A stretch of DNA of 64,000 nucleotides from G051903925 sp051903925 (GCF_051903925.1 NZ_CP173678.1:1178001-1242000), one strand, 5' to 3'; numbered from the stretch's first letter, positions 43,597 to 52,347 are shown. Numbers and translations are program-made. The notes: generated by a model from the letters alone, not told the origin.

Positions 43597-45534
43597 TCAC
43601 GCGATTGCGGCCGTCATGACCGCGGCCAGGCGGCGGGCAAAGGCGGCGGGGTCGGCCAGGGGCTCGCCCTCGACGATGCGGGCCTGGTCCAGCAGAAGGT
43701 GCGCGGCATCGGCCAGGGCGTCGCTGGCGCCCGCCTTCGTTGCGCGCCCGGCCAGGGCCGCGATCAGCGCGTGCCGCGGGTTCAGCTCCAGGACCAGCGA
43801 CCCGGTCGTGGCCTGCTCCTTGCGATGCTGGCGCAGCAGGCGGGCCAGGTGCATGTCCAGGCCCAGGTCGTCGGCCACCAGGCAGACAGCACTTCCGGTC
43901 AGGCGGTCGGACGACCGCACGTCCTTCACCGCGTCGCCCAGTTCCTGCTTCAGCAGCACGATGAGCGTCGCCAGGTCGGCCTCCCGCACGGCGGGCTGGT
44001 CGGGCGCGTCGCCGTCCTTCAGCGCGAACCTGGCCAGGTCGGTGCCGCCCTTTGTCACCGACTTGAACGACTTCCCGTCAAAGGCGTCGACCGAGCTGAG
44101 CCAGAAGTCGTCGACCGGGTCGCTCAGTAGCAGGACCTCGATGTCGCGGGCCAGGTAGCCCTCGACCTGGGGGCTGCGGCCGATGGCGGCGGCATCGTCG
44201 CCGGTAATGTAGTAGATGGCCTCCTGCCCCTCCTTCATCCGCGCGACGTAGTCGGCCAGGCTGATCGCGTCGCTGCCGCTTTTCGTCGTGCGGAAGCGGG
44301 CGAGTTTCAGCAACTGGTCGCGCCGCTCCGCGTCCTCGTACAGGCCTTCCTTCAGGACGGGGCCGAAATTCTCCCAGAACGTCGCGTAGCCGGTCGGATC
44401 CTCCTCCGCCTTCTTTTCCAGTTCGCCCAGGACGCGCTTGGTGATCGCCTGCCGCATGCGGGCCAGCAGCGCGTTGTTCTGCAGCATCTCGCGGCTGACA
44501 TTCAGGGGCAGGTCCTCGCTGTCGACGATGCCGCGCAGGAAGCGCAGATAGCCGGGCAGCAGCGCCTCGCAATCATCCGTGATGAAGACGCGGCGGACAT
44601 ACAGCTTCACCCGCGCCAGGCGCTTAGGGTCGAACAGGTCGAAGGGCCGCGTCTCCGGCACGTACAGCAGCACGGCATAGGACTGCCGCCCCTCGGTCCG
44701 GTAGTGGAACGTGGCCCAGGGGGCGTCGAAGGCGTGGGCGACGTGGCGATAGAACTCGGTGTGCTGTTCGGCGGTCACTTCACCCTTCGAGCGGGTCCAG
44801 ATCGCGCTGGCGGCATTGATCACCGCCTCGCCCTGCGCATCCTTCAGGACGATCGGCAGGGCAATGTGGTCCGAATGCGTCTTCACGATGCGGCGCAGGC
44901 GGTCGGCCTCCAGCCATTCGTCCTCGCCCTCCTTCAGGTGCATGACGATGGTGGTGCCGCGCGTCGCGCGCTCTGCCGGCGCCACGGTGAAGCCGCCCAG
45001 GCCGTCCGAGGACCAGGTCCAGGCCGCGTCCTCGCCCGCCTTGCGGCTGGTGACGTCGACCCGGTCGGCGACCATGAAGACGGAATAGAATCCGACGCCG
45101 AACTGGCCGATCAGGGACACGTCCCTGGACGAATCGCCCGACAGCTGCTCCACGAAGCGCGAGGTACCGGAGCGCGCGATGGTGCCCAGGTTCTGCACCA
45201 TGTCGTCGCGGTTCATGCCGATGCCGTTGTCCGACAGGGTCAGCGTGCGCGCCGCCTTGTCGACCGACAGCACGACGCGGAAGGTTGCGTCGTCCGACGT
45301 CAGCGCCGGCTCGGTCAGCGCCAGGTAGCGCAGCCTGTCGCAGGCATCCGAGGCGTTCGAGATCAGCTCGCGGAGGAAGATCTCCTTCTCGCTGTAGACG
45401 GCATGGACCATGAGATGGAGCAGGCGCGACACCTCGGCCTGGAACTCAAGGCGCGCGGCACCCGCGTCCTGGACCCCGTCCGCCGGGGGTCCACCAGCCT
45501 GGGGATCGTCCCGGCCCGCTTCGATGACAGACAT
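43597..45534 (-). CDS. htpG: Molecular chaperone HtpG (Hsp90)
   Basis: A 645-residue cytosolic Hsp90. The ATG at 45534 follows AGGGTG by four bases; a GTG two codons earlier is weaker. The N-terminal ATPase domain shows L-R-E-L-I-S-N-A-S-D-A, D-N-G-I-G-M and G-Q-F-G-V-G-F-Y-S; the middle domain has the L-P-L-N-V-S-R-E-M-L-Q loop with its catalytic-loop arginine; the C-terminal dimer domain is complete. The N-terminus carries about 25 extra Gly/Ala/Asp residues. A well-matched RpoH-type promoter lies directly upstream, so the gene is heat-inducible by all appearances. Confidence 0.97.
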   Translation of the reverse strand: MSVIEAGRDDPQAGGPPADGVQDAGAARLEFQAEVSRLLHLMVHAVYSEKEIFLRELISNASDACDRLRYLALTEPALTSDDATFRVVLSVDKAARTLTLSDNGIGMNRDDMVQNLGTIARSGTSRFVEQLSGDSSRDVSLIGQFGVGFYSVFMVADRVDVTSRKAGEDAAWTWSSDGLGGFTVAPAERATRGTTIVMHLKEGEDEWLEADRLRRIVKTHSDHIALPIVLKDAQGEAVINAASAIWTRSKGEVTAEQHTEFYRHVAHAFDAPWATFHYRTEGRQSYAVLLYVPETRPFDLFDPKRLARVKLYVRRVFITDDCEALLPGYLRFLRGIVDSEDLPLNVSREMLQNNALLARMRQAITKRVLGELEKKAEEDPTGYATFWENFGPVLKEGLYEDAERRDQLLKLARFRTTKSGSDAISLADYVARMKEGQEAIYYITGDDAAAIGRSPQVEGYLARDIEVLLLSDPVDDFWLSSVDAFDGKSFKSVTKGGTDLARFALKDGDAPDQPAVREADLATLIVLLKQELGDAVKDVRSSDRLTGSAVCLVADDLGLDMHLARLLRQHRKEQATTGSLVLELNPRHALIAALAGRATKAGASDALADAAHLLLDQARIVEGEPLADPAAFARRLAAVMTAAIA

Positions 45535-45572
45535 GTTCACCCTGCAAGAAGTCTTGACGCTGTTGGGGCGCG

Positions 45573-45602
45573 ATATGGGCGCGGCCCCGCGGCAACTTCA
45601 AG
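45573..45602 (-). promoter_or_regulatory. RpoH (sigma-32) type promoter of htpG
   Basis: On the minus strand, CTTGAA (45602-45597), a 17-base spacer and CCCATAT (45579-45573) match the heat-shock consensus CTTGAA and CCCAT-A/N-T well. It would start transcription about 30 bases before the htpG ATG. Confidence 0.75.
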
Positions 45603-45624
45603 GGGGCAGCGCCGCCGCTGGCCC

Positions 45625-46368
45625 TCAGGGCCGGCCCAGGCGCAGGACCAGCGGCCAGCGCACCGTCCGCACGCCGGTCCACAGGGCGCGCAGTTCGCCC
45701 TCGACCTGGGCCACGGGGTCCGCGCCGTGTGCCTTGGCCCAGGCGCGCACGGCCGACCAAGTGCGGACGTAGCCGAGTGCATCCTCCACATTCCAGTCCA
45801 GGTCCATGGCCAGGCCGGCGGGAGCCCGCTCCTCCCGGAACGGAAACGGGATGGTCCGGTAATGCTCCTCCACCAGGCGGCGTTCGGGCGGCCAATAGGC
45901 GCCGACAATGTCGTCGTAGAGCCGGCGGACGACCGCGTCGATGGCCGGTTCGACCTCGAACAGGCCATAGCCGACGACCGCCAGCACGCCGTCAGGCCGC
46001 AGCACGCGCCGCACCTCCGCATGGAAGGCATCAAAGTCGAACCAGTGGATCGCCTGCGCCACCAGCACCAGGTCGACGCTGCCGCCGGCAAGGCCCGACT
46101 CCTCCGCCCGTGCCACGCGGAAGCGCGCATTGGCCAGGGCGGGCGCCTGGGCGATCTGCTCCGCGCTGGCGTCCGTCGCCTCGACCCGGGAGAAATGGGC
46201 GGCCAGTCCCACGGTCGCCTGGCCGCTGCCGCAGCCTGCGTCCCAGGCCAGGTCGCGTCCCGGCGCCGCCTGCGCCAGGGCCTGGAACAGCGCTGGCGGA
46301 TAGGCGGGCCGATAGCGGCGATAGGCATCCGATCCGGCCGAGAAGTGATCCTTGAAGCCGGTCGCCAT
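45625..46368 (-). CDS. SAM-dependent class I methyltransferase
   Basis: A 247-residue methyltransferase of the Methyltransf_11 type. Motif I is D-A-G-C-G-S-G-Q-A (about 43-51), the acidic loop E-A-T-D-A-S follows, and the post-motif A-Q-A-I-H-W-F-D is typical of proteins related to yeast trans-aconitate methyltransferase Tmt1/Crg1 and UbiE-like enzymes. The ATG at 46368 has GAGGGGCGGG in front. It follows the universal stress gene by 11 bases. The substrate is unknown. Confidence 0.87.
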   Translation of the reverse strand: MATGFKDHFSAGSDAYRRYRPAYPPALFQALAQAAPGRDLAWDAGCGSGQATVGLAAHFSRVEATDASAEQIAQAPALANARFRVARAEESGLAGGSVDLVLVAQAIHWFDFDAFHAEVRRVLRPDGVLAVVGYGLFEVEPAIDAVVRRLYDDIVGAYWPPERRLVEEHYRTIPFPFREERAPAGLAMDLDWNVEDALGYVRTWSAVRAWAKAHGADPVAQVEGELRALWTGVRTVRWPLVLRLGRP

Positions 46369-46379
46369 GGTCCCGCCCC

Positions 46380-46907
46380 TCAGGTCAGGGCGTCGATCTG
46401 GCCGTCGCTGAGGCTGCCCGGCACGACCGTGATCGGCACCCGGAACGAGCCCGACATCTGCCCTGCCAGGGCGCTGACCAGGGGGCCCGGGCCTTCCTTG
46501 CCGGTGCCGGCGGCCAGGACCAGGATGCTGATTTCCGGATCCTCCTCCAGCAGGCTGATCAACTGCTCGCGGCGCTTGCCCTCGCGGATCACCAGTTCCG
46601 GGGTCAGGCCGGCAATGCGGTTCACCTCCCGCGCCATGTCGTGCAGCACGCTTTCGGCCTCGTCCCGGGCCTCCTCGCGCATGATCTCCTCGACCCCCCG
46701 CCAGTGCTGCAGGCCGGCCGGCTCGATCACATAGAGCAGGCTGACGATCCCGTTGGTGTGCAGGGCGCGGCGCGTGGCATAGCGCAACGCCACGCGGCAC
46801 TCCGGCGTGCCGTCGACGATCACCAGGAACTTGCGGCGATGCGCGTCGTCGCCGGTTGCGCCGGGACCCGTGCCGCTCTCCGCTTGGTCGGTCAGGGGCC
46901 CCTCCAC
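46380..46907 (-). CDS. Universal stress protein (UspA family)
   Basis: A 175-residue UspA-fold protein with a ~25-residue polar N-terminal extension. The domain starts at F-L-V-I-V-D-G-T-P-E-C and ends with the I-S-I-L-V-L-A-A-G-T-G and I-T-V-V-P-G segments. The ATP-binding pattern G-2x-G-9x-G-S/T of UspFG-type members is only partly kept (G-T-G-K-E-G...M-S-G-S-F), so nucleotide binding is uncertain. It leads a two-gene transcript with the methyltransferase. Confidence 0.87.
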   Translation of the reverse strand: MEGPLTDQAESGTGPGATGDDAHRRKFLVIVDGTPECRVALRYATRRALHTNGIVSLLYVIEPAGLQHWRGVEEIMREEARDEAESVLHDMAREVNRIAGLTPELVIREGKRREQLISLLEEDPEISILVLAAGTGKEGPGPLVSALAGQMSGSFRVPITVVPGSLSDGQIDALT

Positions 46908-47087
46908 GGCTCAAGGATTGCACCCAAGGGTGCCACTGCCCGGCCCGTCCAGCAAGCCGGGCGCGCGCTGTCGCGGCACCGTCATACGCGCGTGTTATCC
47001 TTCGCGTGTCAGGATTGAGCGGCATTGCGCCGGGCCGCACGGCCCGCGGCACGTCTACGGGTCCGCACCTGTCCGGCTGGGGGAGTC

Positions 47088-47525
47088 ATGGCGGCAAAGA
47101 CCAAGAAGCAGGTGACGGATACGCCGGCGCATCCGGGTCGCGCGATCGTCGAGGAGGTGCTGGGCCCACTGGCCCTGACCCAGGAACAGCTGGCCAAGCT
47201 GACCCGTGTGTCGCGCCGCACCATCAACCAGTTGGTCAACCGGCGGCGCAACCTGACCGCCGACATGGCGCTGCGCATCGCCCGCGTGACGGGGTCCGAT
47301 GCCCGGACCTGGATGGAGCGCCAGGTCGACTGGGACCTGTGGCAGGCGGCGCGGGACGGCGCGGGGGTCCTCTCCGAACTGGCGCCGATCGCGGCCGCCA
47401 ATGCCGCCCAACCGGCAGCGGACGTCGCCCCGCCGGCCGACCTGTTGCCTGTCCGCAAGCCAAAGAAGGACAAGGCCGCCAAGAAGGCCAAGGGCAGGAA
47501 GACGGACAAGAAAAAGAAGAAATAG
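47088..47525 (+). CDS. HigA-type helix-turn-helix regulator with polylysine tail
   Basis: A 145-residue protein. GGGGGAG sits two bases before the ATG at 47088, which excludes the longer open frame. Residues 11-90 match HigA/VapI-like antitoxins: H-P-G-R-A-I-V-E-E-V-L-G-P-L, L-T-Q-E-Q-L-A-K-L-T-x-V-S-R-R-T-I-N-Q-L-V-N, and D-A-R-T-W-M-E-R-Q. Then comes an Ala/Pro linker and a terminal run in which most of the last ~25 residues are lysine. No HigB-like toxin is found on either side, so it is an orphan antitoxin-like regulator. The basic tail could add non-specific DNA or RNA binding. Confidence 0.82.
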   Translation: MAAKTKKQVTDTPAHPGRAIVEEVLGPLALTQEQLAKLTRVSRRTINQLVNRRRNLTADMALRIARVTGSDARTWMERQVDWDLWQAARDGAGVLSELAPIAAANAAQPAADVAPPADLLPVRKPKKDKAAKKAKGRKTDKKKKK

Positions 47526-47557
47526 CGGGCAGGCCCGCCGGCCCGCCGCAAGCGCCC

Positions 47558-48613
47558 TCAGGGCGGGTCCAGCCCCGCATTGCGATAGAACAGCGCCGCC
47601 CCCGGGTGCAGCGGCGTGGTGACGCCGGTCAGGGCATTGTCCAGGGCGATCGAGCGGGCCTTGGGGTGCCCGGCGGCGAGCGCCTCCTTGTTCTGGTCGC
47701 GGAACAGCGCGCGGGTCAACTGGTAGACCAGTTGGTCGTCGACCTTGGCCGAGACGACCCATTGCGCGCCGACGCTCAGCGTTTCGGTCGCGGGGATGCC
47801 GGGATAGGTGCCCGCCTCGATCAGGTCGGGCGTCAGGAAGCGCACCTTCTCCGTCAGCCAGTTGACCTCCGGCGCGGTGATCGGCACCAGGGTGATCGCC
47901 CCCGCCTCCGCCAGTTCGGTGATCATCGGGGCCGGCGTCCCGCCCACGAAGATCAGCGCGTCCAGCGTGCCGGCCAGGATCTCCTCCGCCGCGCGGTCGA
48001 TCTCGGCCGAATCAAGCTTGAGGTCGTCGGTCGTCAGGCCATAGGCCCCCAGGATCAGCAGCGCGTCGGCATAGGAACCGGCGCCGCGCTGGTCGAGCGA
48101 GACGCGCTTGCCCTTCAGGTCGGCGATGCGCTCGATCCCCGCACCCTTGCGGGCGACCACGTGCACGCTCTCGGCATAGAGGTTGGCGATCACGCGCAGC
48201 GAACTGGCAGGCTCCTCGCCCGCGAAGACGCCGGTCCCGCCATAGGCCCAGTGCACCACGTCGGCCTGGGCGAAAGCCGTCTCCAGCGTGCCGCGGGCGA
48301 CCGCCTTCACGTTGGCCACCGAGCCCTCGCTGGCCAGGGCGGTGACCAGCAGGCCGGGCACGCCGCAGCGGCCGCCGGTCTCGCACGCGTTGGAGCCGGC
48401 CGGCATGCTGAGGATCGCCGCCAGGGCCTGGCCGATCGGGAAGTAGGTGCCGGCGATGGAGCCGGTGCCGATGCGCAGGTAGCTCTGCCCCTGCGCCGCG
48501 GCCGTGCCGATTGCCAGGCCGCGGGCGGCCAGCAGGCCCAGGCCGGCCAGGGCCACGACCAGCACCGCCAGCAGGGGCAGGCTTGCGGACCTCTTGCGGT
48601 GCAACGCGCGCAT
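47558..48613 (-). CDS. TAXI-family TRAP transporter substrate-binding protein
   Basis: A 351-residue periplasmic binding protein. The N-terminus has an arginine/lysine-rich start and a hydrophobic segment (about 11-40, A-A-A-Q end). The TAXI signature R-I-G-T-G-S-I-A-G-T-Y-F-P-I-G, the N-A-C...C-G-V-P-G-L segment, V-K-G-K-R-V-S-L-D-Q-x-G-A-G-S, and the late L-H-P-G-A-A-x-F-Y-R-N-A-G block are all there. TAXI proteins deliver organic acids such as glutamate or 2-oxoglutarate to fused TRAP permeases, but no DctM/DctQ gene is adjacent. It ends 32 bases from the HigA-like gene, convergently. Confidence 0.9.
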   Translation of the reverse strand: MRALHRKRSASLPLLAVLVVALAGLGLLAARGLAIGTAAAQGQSYLRIGTGSIAGTYFPIGQALAAILSMPAGSNACETGGRCGVPGLLVTALASEGSVANVKAVARGTLETAFAQADVVHWAYGGTGVFAGEEPASSLRVIANLYAESVHVVARKGAGIERIADLKGKRVSLDQRGAGSYADALLILGAYGLTTDDLKLDSAEIDRAAEEILAGTLDALIFVGGTPAPMITELAEAGAITLVPITAPEVNWLTEKVRFLTPDLIEAGTYPGIPATETLSVGAQWVVSAKVDDQLVYQLTRALFRDQNKEALAAGHPKARSIALDNALTGVTTPLHPGAALFYRNAGLDPP

Positions 48614-48774
48614 GGCCCGGTATACAGGCAAATCGCCGTCGCCCGCCAGTCGCCCGGGTGAACGAAGCGGCGGGCGAGCGGCGATTCGTCCTGTCCCGTG
48701 GCCGCGCGCGGCGATGCGGCAGGCGGCCATTCCTGCTAACAGAGCCTGTCGAGGCGGTCGGGAGCGTTCAGCAC

Positions 48775-49395
48775 ATGGTCGAATGGGTCACCGGGATCAT
48801 GGAGCAACTGGGCGTCCTCGGCGTCGGCATCCTGATGTTCCTGGAGAACGTCTTCCCGCCCATCCCGTCGGAAGTGATCATGCCGCTGGCGGGCTTTGCC
48901 GCGGCACGGGGCGAACTGTCGCTGATCGGCGTCATCGTGGCCGGGATCCTGGGCACCATGATGGGGGCGATCCCCTGGTACGTCGTCGGGCTTTACCTGA
49001 ACGAGGCGCGGCTGGTGCAGCTGGCCAATCGCCACGGCCGCTGGTTCGGGCTGAAGGGCGACGACGTGACCATGGTCTGCGCCTGGTTCAACCGCTTCGG
49101 GCCCGTGGCCGTCCTGATCGGCCGTGTCGTCCCGGGCGTGCGCACCCTGATATCGGTGCCGGCGGGCACGACGCGCATGCCGATCGCGACCTTCGTGGTC
49201 TTTTCCACCCTCGGGACGTCCATCTGGGTCGCGGCGCTGGCCATCGCCGGCTATGTCATGGGCGAGAACTGGCACCGGATCGAGGACCTTCTGCCCAGCG
49301 GCACGGTCATCGTGGGGATCCTGGCCCTGGCCATCGTCATCTTGGTTGCCTGGCGCGTGCGACGGGCACGTGCCGCCGCCCGGGGCCAGGGATGA
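48775..49395 (+). CDS. DedA family membrane protein
   Basis: A 206-residue inner-membrane protein of the DedA/VTT family, linked to membrane lipid (undecaprenyl phosphate or phospholipid) flipping and envelope homeostasis. Features: the amphipathic N-terminal part E-N-V-F-P-P-I-P-S-E, the G-A-I-P-W-Y loop, and the G-R-V-V-P-G-V-R-T motif with conserved arginines. The ATG at 48775 follows GGGAG by ten bases. It overlaps dsbB as ATGA, starting a coupled run dedA-dsbB-coq7. Confidence 0.92.
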   Translation: MVEWVTGIMEQLGVLGVGILMFLENVFPPIPSEVIMPLAGFAAARGELSLIGVIVAGILGTMMGAIPWYVVGLYLNEARLVQLANRHGRWFGLKGDDVTMVCAWFNRFGPVAVLIGRVVPGVRTLISVPAGTTRMPIATFVVFSTLGTSIWVAALAIAGYVMGENWHRIEDLLPSGTVIVGILALAIVILVAWRVRRARAAARGQG

Positions 49396-49913
49396 CGGAG
49401 GCGCACCCAGCTGCCGCCGCCCCGAGCGGGCGGGTTGAGGCGGCCCTGGTCGCCGGGGGCAGTGCGGCCCTGCTGGGTGGAGCGCTGATCTCGCAGTTTG
49501 GCTTCGGCCTCGCCCCGTGCGAGCTGTGCCTGTTGCAGCGCATCCCGCACGATATCGCCATTCCGCTGGCGCTGATCGCGCTGCTGTGGGCGCGTGGCCG
49601 CACTTGGCTGCTGGCGCTGGCGGGGGTTGCGCTGCTGGTCGGTGTCGGCATTGCCGCCTATCATGCCGGTGTCGAGCTGCGCTGGTGGGAGGGGCCGACC
49701 GCCTGCACCGGTGCCTCCAGCGGGGGCAGTGTCGCCGACCTGCTGCGGTCGATCGAGACCTCGGATGTCGTCCGCTGCGACGAGGTCGCCTTCGCGTTCC
49801 TGGGCCTGTCGATGGCCGCGTGGAACGGCCTGCTGTCGGCGGGCCTTGTGGCCATTGCCCTGCGTCCGGCCGCGATGCGGCTGCGCGCCATGAAGAGCGG
49901 GAGCGTATCATGA
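49392..49913 (+). CDS. dsbB: Disulfide bond formation protein B
   Basis: A 173-residue four-helix membrane enzyme that reoxidises DsbA and passes electrons to quinone. The first redox pair is C43-E-L-C46 before Q-R in L-L-Q-R, and the second is C105 and C129 in the second periplasmic loop. Length is normal for the alphaproteobacterial form. The start overlaps dedA by four bases and the stop overlaps coq7 by four bases. Being next to coq7, an enzyme of ubiquinone synthesis, is apt because DsbB needs ubiquinone, though this is inference. No dsbA is in the window. Confidence 0.93.
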   Translation: MTEAHPAAAAPSGRVEAALVAGGSAALLGGALISQFGFGLAPCELCLLQRIPHDIAIPLALIALLWARGRTWLLALAGVALLVGVGIAAYHAGVELRWWEGPTACTGASSGGSVADLLRSIETSDVVRCDEVAFAFLGLSMAAWNGLLSAGLVAIALRPAAMRLRAMKSGSVS

Positions 49914-50464
49914 ACGGACCTGCCGACCGCCCGCGCCTGCCGGGCGACCCGACGCCGGAGGGAGAGGTGGCGCGCATGGTGCGCGTCGACCAGGCCGGCG
50001 AGTATGGCGCCGCCCGCATCTATGCCGGGCAGTTGGCGGTCCTGGGCCATACCGCCTCCGGGCCGGCGATCCGCCACATGGCCGAGCAGGAGCAGAAGCA
50101 CCTGAAGGCCTTTGACCGCCAGCTGCTGGAGCGGCGCGTGCGTCCCACCTTGCTGCAACCGGTCTGGCATGTGGCCGGCTTTGCCCTGGGTGCCGCAACC
50201 GCCCTGCTGGGGGAGAAGGCGGCGATGGCCTGCACCGCCGCGGTCGAGACGGTGATCGACGAGCATTATCGCCAGCAGTCCGCGGCCCTTGGCCCGCGCG
50301 AGCCTGCGCTGCGCGAGCAGATCGAGGAATTCCGGGCGGAGGAGCTGGAGCATCGCGACACGGCCCTGGCCGCGGGTGCGGAGGAAGCGCCGGCCTATCC
50401 CGTCCTGTCGGGCCTGATCCGGGCGGGCAGCCGCGCCGCCATCTGGCTGTCCACCCGGATCTGA
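49910..50464 (+). CDS. coq7: Demethoxyubiquinone hydroxylase Coq7
   Basis: A 184-residue di-iron hydroxylase that adds the last hydroxyl group in ubiquinone synthesis. The ferritin-like ligands are in place: E in D-Q-A-G-E-Y-G-A, E-Q-E-Q-K-H, E in V-E-T-V-I-D-E-H, and E-E-L-E-H-R-D. Two hydrophobic stretches (about 78-100 and the C-terminus) allow membrane association. Coq7 is used by alphaproteobacteria and eukaryotes in place of UbiF. The ATG overlaps the dsbB stop; recQ starts 14 bases after the end. Confidence 0.95.
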   Translation: MNGPADRPRLPGDPTPEGEVARMVRVDQAGEYGAARIYAGQLAVLGHTASGPAIRHMAEQEQKHLKAFDRQLLERRVRPTLLQPVWHVAGFALGAATALLGEKAAMACTAAVETVIDEHYRQQSAALGPREPALREQIEEFRAEELEHRDTALAAGAEEAPAYPVLSGLIRAGSRAAIWLSTRI

Positions 50465-50478
50465 TCGCAAGCCCCCCC

Positions 50479-52320
50479 GTGTCGGCTGTCCGCTCCCGTC
50501 CCGACATCGACCAGGCGCGCGCCGTCCTGGCGCGGGTGTTCGGCTATCCCGATTTCCGGGCCGGCCAGGACGAGGTCGTCTCCGCCGTGCTGGCGGGCGA
50601 GGATGTGCTGGCCGTCATGCCGACGGGGGCGGGGAAGTCCCTGTGCTACCAGCTCCCCGCTTTGCTGCGCGACGGCCTGACGATCGTCGCGTCGCCCCTG
50701 ATCGCGCTGATGCGGGACCAGGTCCTGGCGCTGCGCAGCTTTGGCATTGCCGCCGCCGCCCTGCATTCGGGGCTTGAGCCGGAGGAAGCGCGCGCCGTCT
50801 TCCGCGACCTGCGGGCCGGCACGCTGCGCCTGCTCTACGCGGCACCCGAACGCCTGGTCCGGCGCGAGACGCTGGAGACGCTGGCCCAGGCGCAGGTTTC
50901 GCTCCTGGCGGTGGACGAGGCGCATTGCGTCTCGCAATGGGGCCACGATTTCCGGCCCGAGTACCTTGAACTGGGGGCGATCGCGCGCAGCCTGGCGGAC
51001 CCCGGCGGCGCGCCGCTGCAGACCCTGGCCCTGACGGCGACCGCCGATCCGGCGACACGGGCCGAGATCGCCTCCCGCCTGTTCGCGCGACCGCCCCGTA
51101 CCTTCGTCCGCTCCTTCGACCGGCCCAACCTGCGCATCGCGATCGCCGCCAAGGACCAGCGCCAGCGCCAGATCGCGGAGTTCGTGGCGGCCCACAAGGG
51201 GCAGAGCGGCATCGTCTATTGCGCCACGCGCGACGGCACGGAGCAGACCGCCGCGGCCCTGGCGCGCGCGGGCGTGCCGGCACTGGCCTATCATGCCGGC
51301 CTCAGTGCCGAACTCCGCGCCGCAACCCAGGACCGCTTCCAGCAGGAGGACGGCATCGTGGTCGCGGCGACCATCGCCTTTGGCATGGGGATCGACAAGC
51401 CGGACGTGCGCTTCGTCGCCCATGGCGACCTGCCCAAGTCGATCGAGGCCTATTACCAGGAGATCGGCCGGGCGGGGCGCGACGGCCTGCCGGCCGATAC
51501 CCTGATGCTGCACGGCGCCAACGACGTCTGGCTCCGCCGCCGCCAGATTGCCGAGAGCACGGCAGCACCCGAGCAGAAGGCGGTGGAGCGGCAGCGGCTG
51601 GACGCGCTCCTGGGCCTGCTCGCGGCCCCCACCTGCCGGCGCCAGACCCTGCTCGCCTATTTCGGGGAACAGTCGGACCCTTGCGGCAATTGCGACCTGT
51701 GCAGCAGTCCCCGCACCCTGACCGATGGCACGGTGCCCGCCCAGAAGTTCATGTCGGCCATGCTGCGCACCGGCGAGCGCTTCGGCACCGAGCACCTGGT
51801 GCAGATCCTGCGCGGCCGTGCGACGGAGGCGATCACCCGCCTGGGCCACGATGCCCTGCCCACGTTCGGGGTTGGCGCCGACCTGGACGCGCAGGCTTGG
51901 CGCGTCATCGTGGAGCAGCTCTATTCCGGCGGCCTGATCGACCGGGACGACATGGGGGCCTGGGCCCTGACCGAGCGGGGCCGGCCCGTCCTGAAGGGCC
52001 AGCAGAAGATCCACCTCCACGTGCCCACCGAGGCAGAGAAGGCGCCCCGCCGCCGCGGCCCCACGGCGGAGAATGCCGCGGTGCTGCCGCCGGGCACCGA
52101 CCTCGCCCTGCTCGACGCGCTCAAGGCAAAGCGCCTGGAACTGGCCAAGGCGCTGGGGGCGCCGGCCTATGTCGTGTTCAGCGACCGCAGCCTGATCGAC
52201 ATGGCGGCCCAGCGCCCCCGCGACCTGACCGAATTCAGCCGCGTGCACGGGGTGGGGGCGGCCAAGCTGTCGGCCTATGGCCCGGCCTTCCTGGACGTGC
52301 TGAAGGCGCATCCGGGCTAA
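50479..52320 (+). CDS. recQ: ATP-dependent DNA helicase RecQ
   Basis: A 613-residue 3'-5' helicase of recombination and fork repair. GTG start at 50479, with only a weak ribosome site, so it may depend on coupling to coq7 14 bases upstream. Walker A is P-T-G-A-G-K53-S, the DEAH box is at 146-149, helicase motif VI is Q-E-I-G-R-A-G-R-D-G, the zinc cluster ends C-G-N-C-D-L-C, and winged-helix and HRDC domains follow (HRDC about 535-613). Full bacterial layout. Next downstream is recA with its own promoter. Confidence 0.96.
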   Translation: MSAVRSRPDIDQARAVLARVFGYPDFRAGQDEVVSAVLAGEDVLAVMPTGAGKSLCYQLPALLRDGLTIVASPLIALMRDQVLALRSFGIAAAALHSGLEPEEARAVFRDLRAGTLRLLYAAPERLVRRETLETLAQAQVSLLAVDEAHCVSQWGHDFRPEYLELGAIARSLADPGGAPLQTLALTATADPATRAEIASRLFARPPRTFVRSFDRPNLRIAIAAKDQRQRQIAEFVAAHKGQSGIVYCATRDGTEQTAAALARAGVPALAYHAGLSAELRAATQDRFQQEDGIVVAATIAFGMGIDKPDVRFVAHGDLPKSIEAYYQEIGRAGRDGLPADTLMLHGANDVWLRRRQIAESTAAPEQKAVERQRLDALLGLLAAPTCRRQTLLAYFGEQSDPCGNCDLCSSPRTLTDGTVPAQKFMSAMLRTGERFGTEHLVQILRGRATEAITRLGHDALPTFGVGADLDAQAWRVIVEQLYSGGLIDRDDMGAWALTERGRPVLKGQQKIHLHVPTEAEKAPRRRGPTAENAAVLPPGTDLALLDALKAKRLELAKALGAPAYVVFSDRSLIDMAAQRPRDLTEFSRVHGVGAAKLSAYGPAFLDVLKAHPG

Positions 52321-52332
52321 CGGGCGCACGAT

Positions 52333-52347
52333 GTTTTTCTTTTGTTC
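52333..52347 (+). promoter_or_regulatory. LexA (SOS) box upstream of recA
   Basis: GTTT-N7-GTTC fits the alphaproteobacterial LexA site GTTC-N7-GTTC with one mismatch in the left half. It lies 77 bases before the recA start and next to promoter-like sequence. Confidence 0.6.

Noticed and set aside
47526..47557. GC hairpin between the HigA-like and TAXI genes as a terminator
   Set aside because: GCGGGC and GCCCGC can pair around ten bases, but several other pairings are equally good in this GC-rich spacer and no T-run follows.
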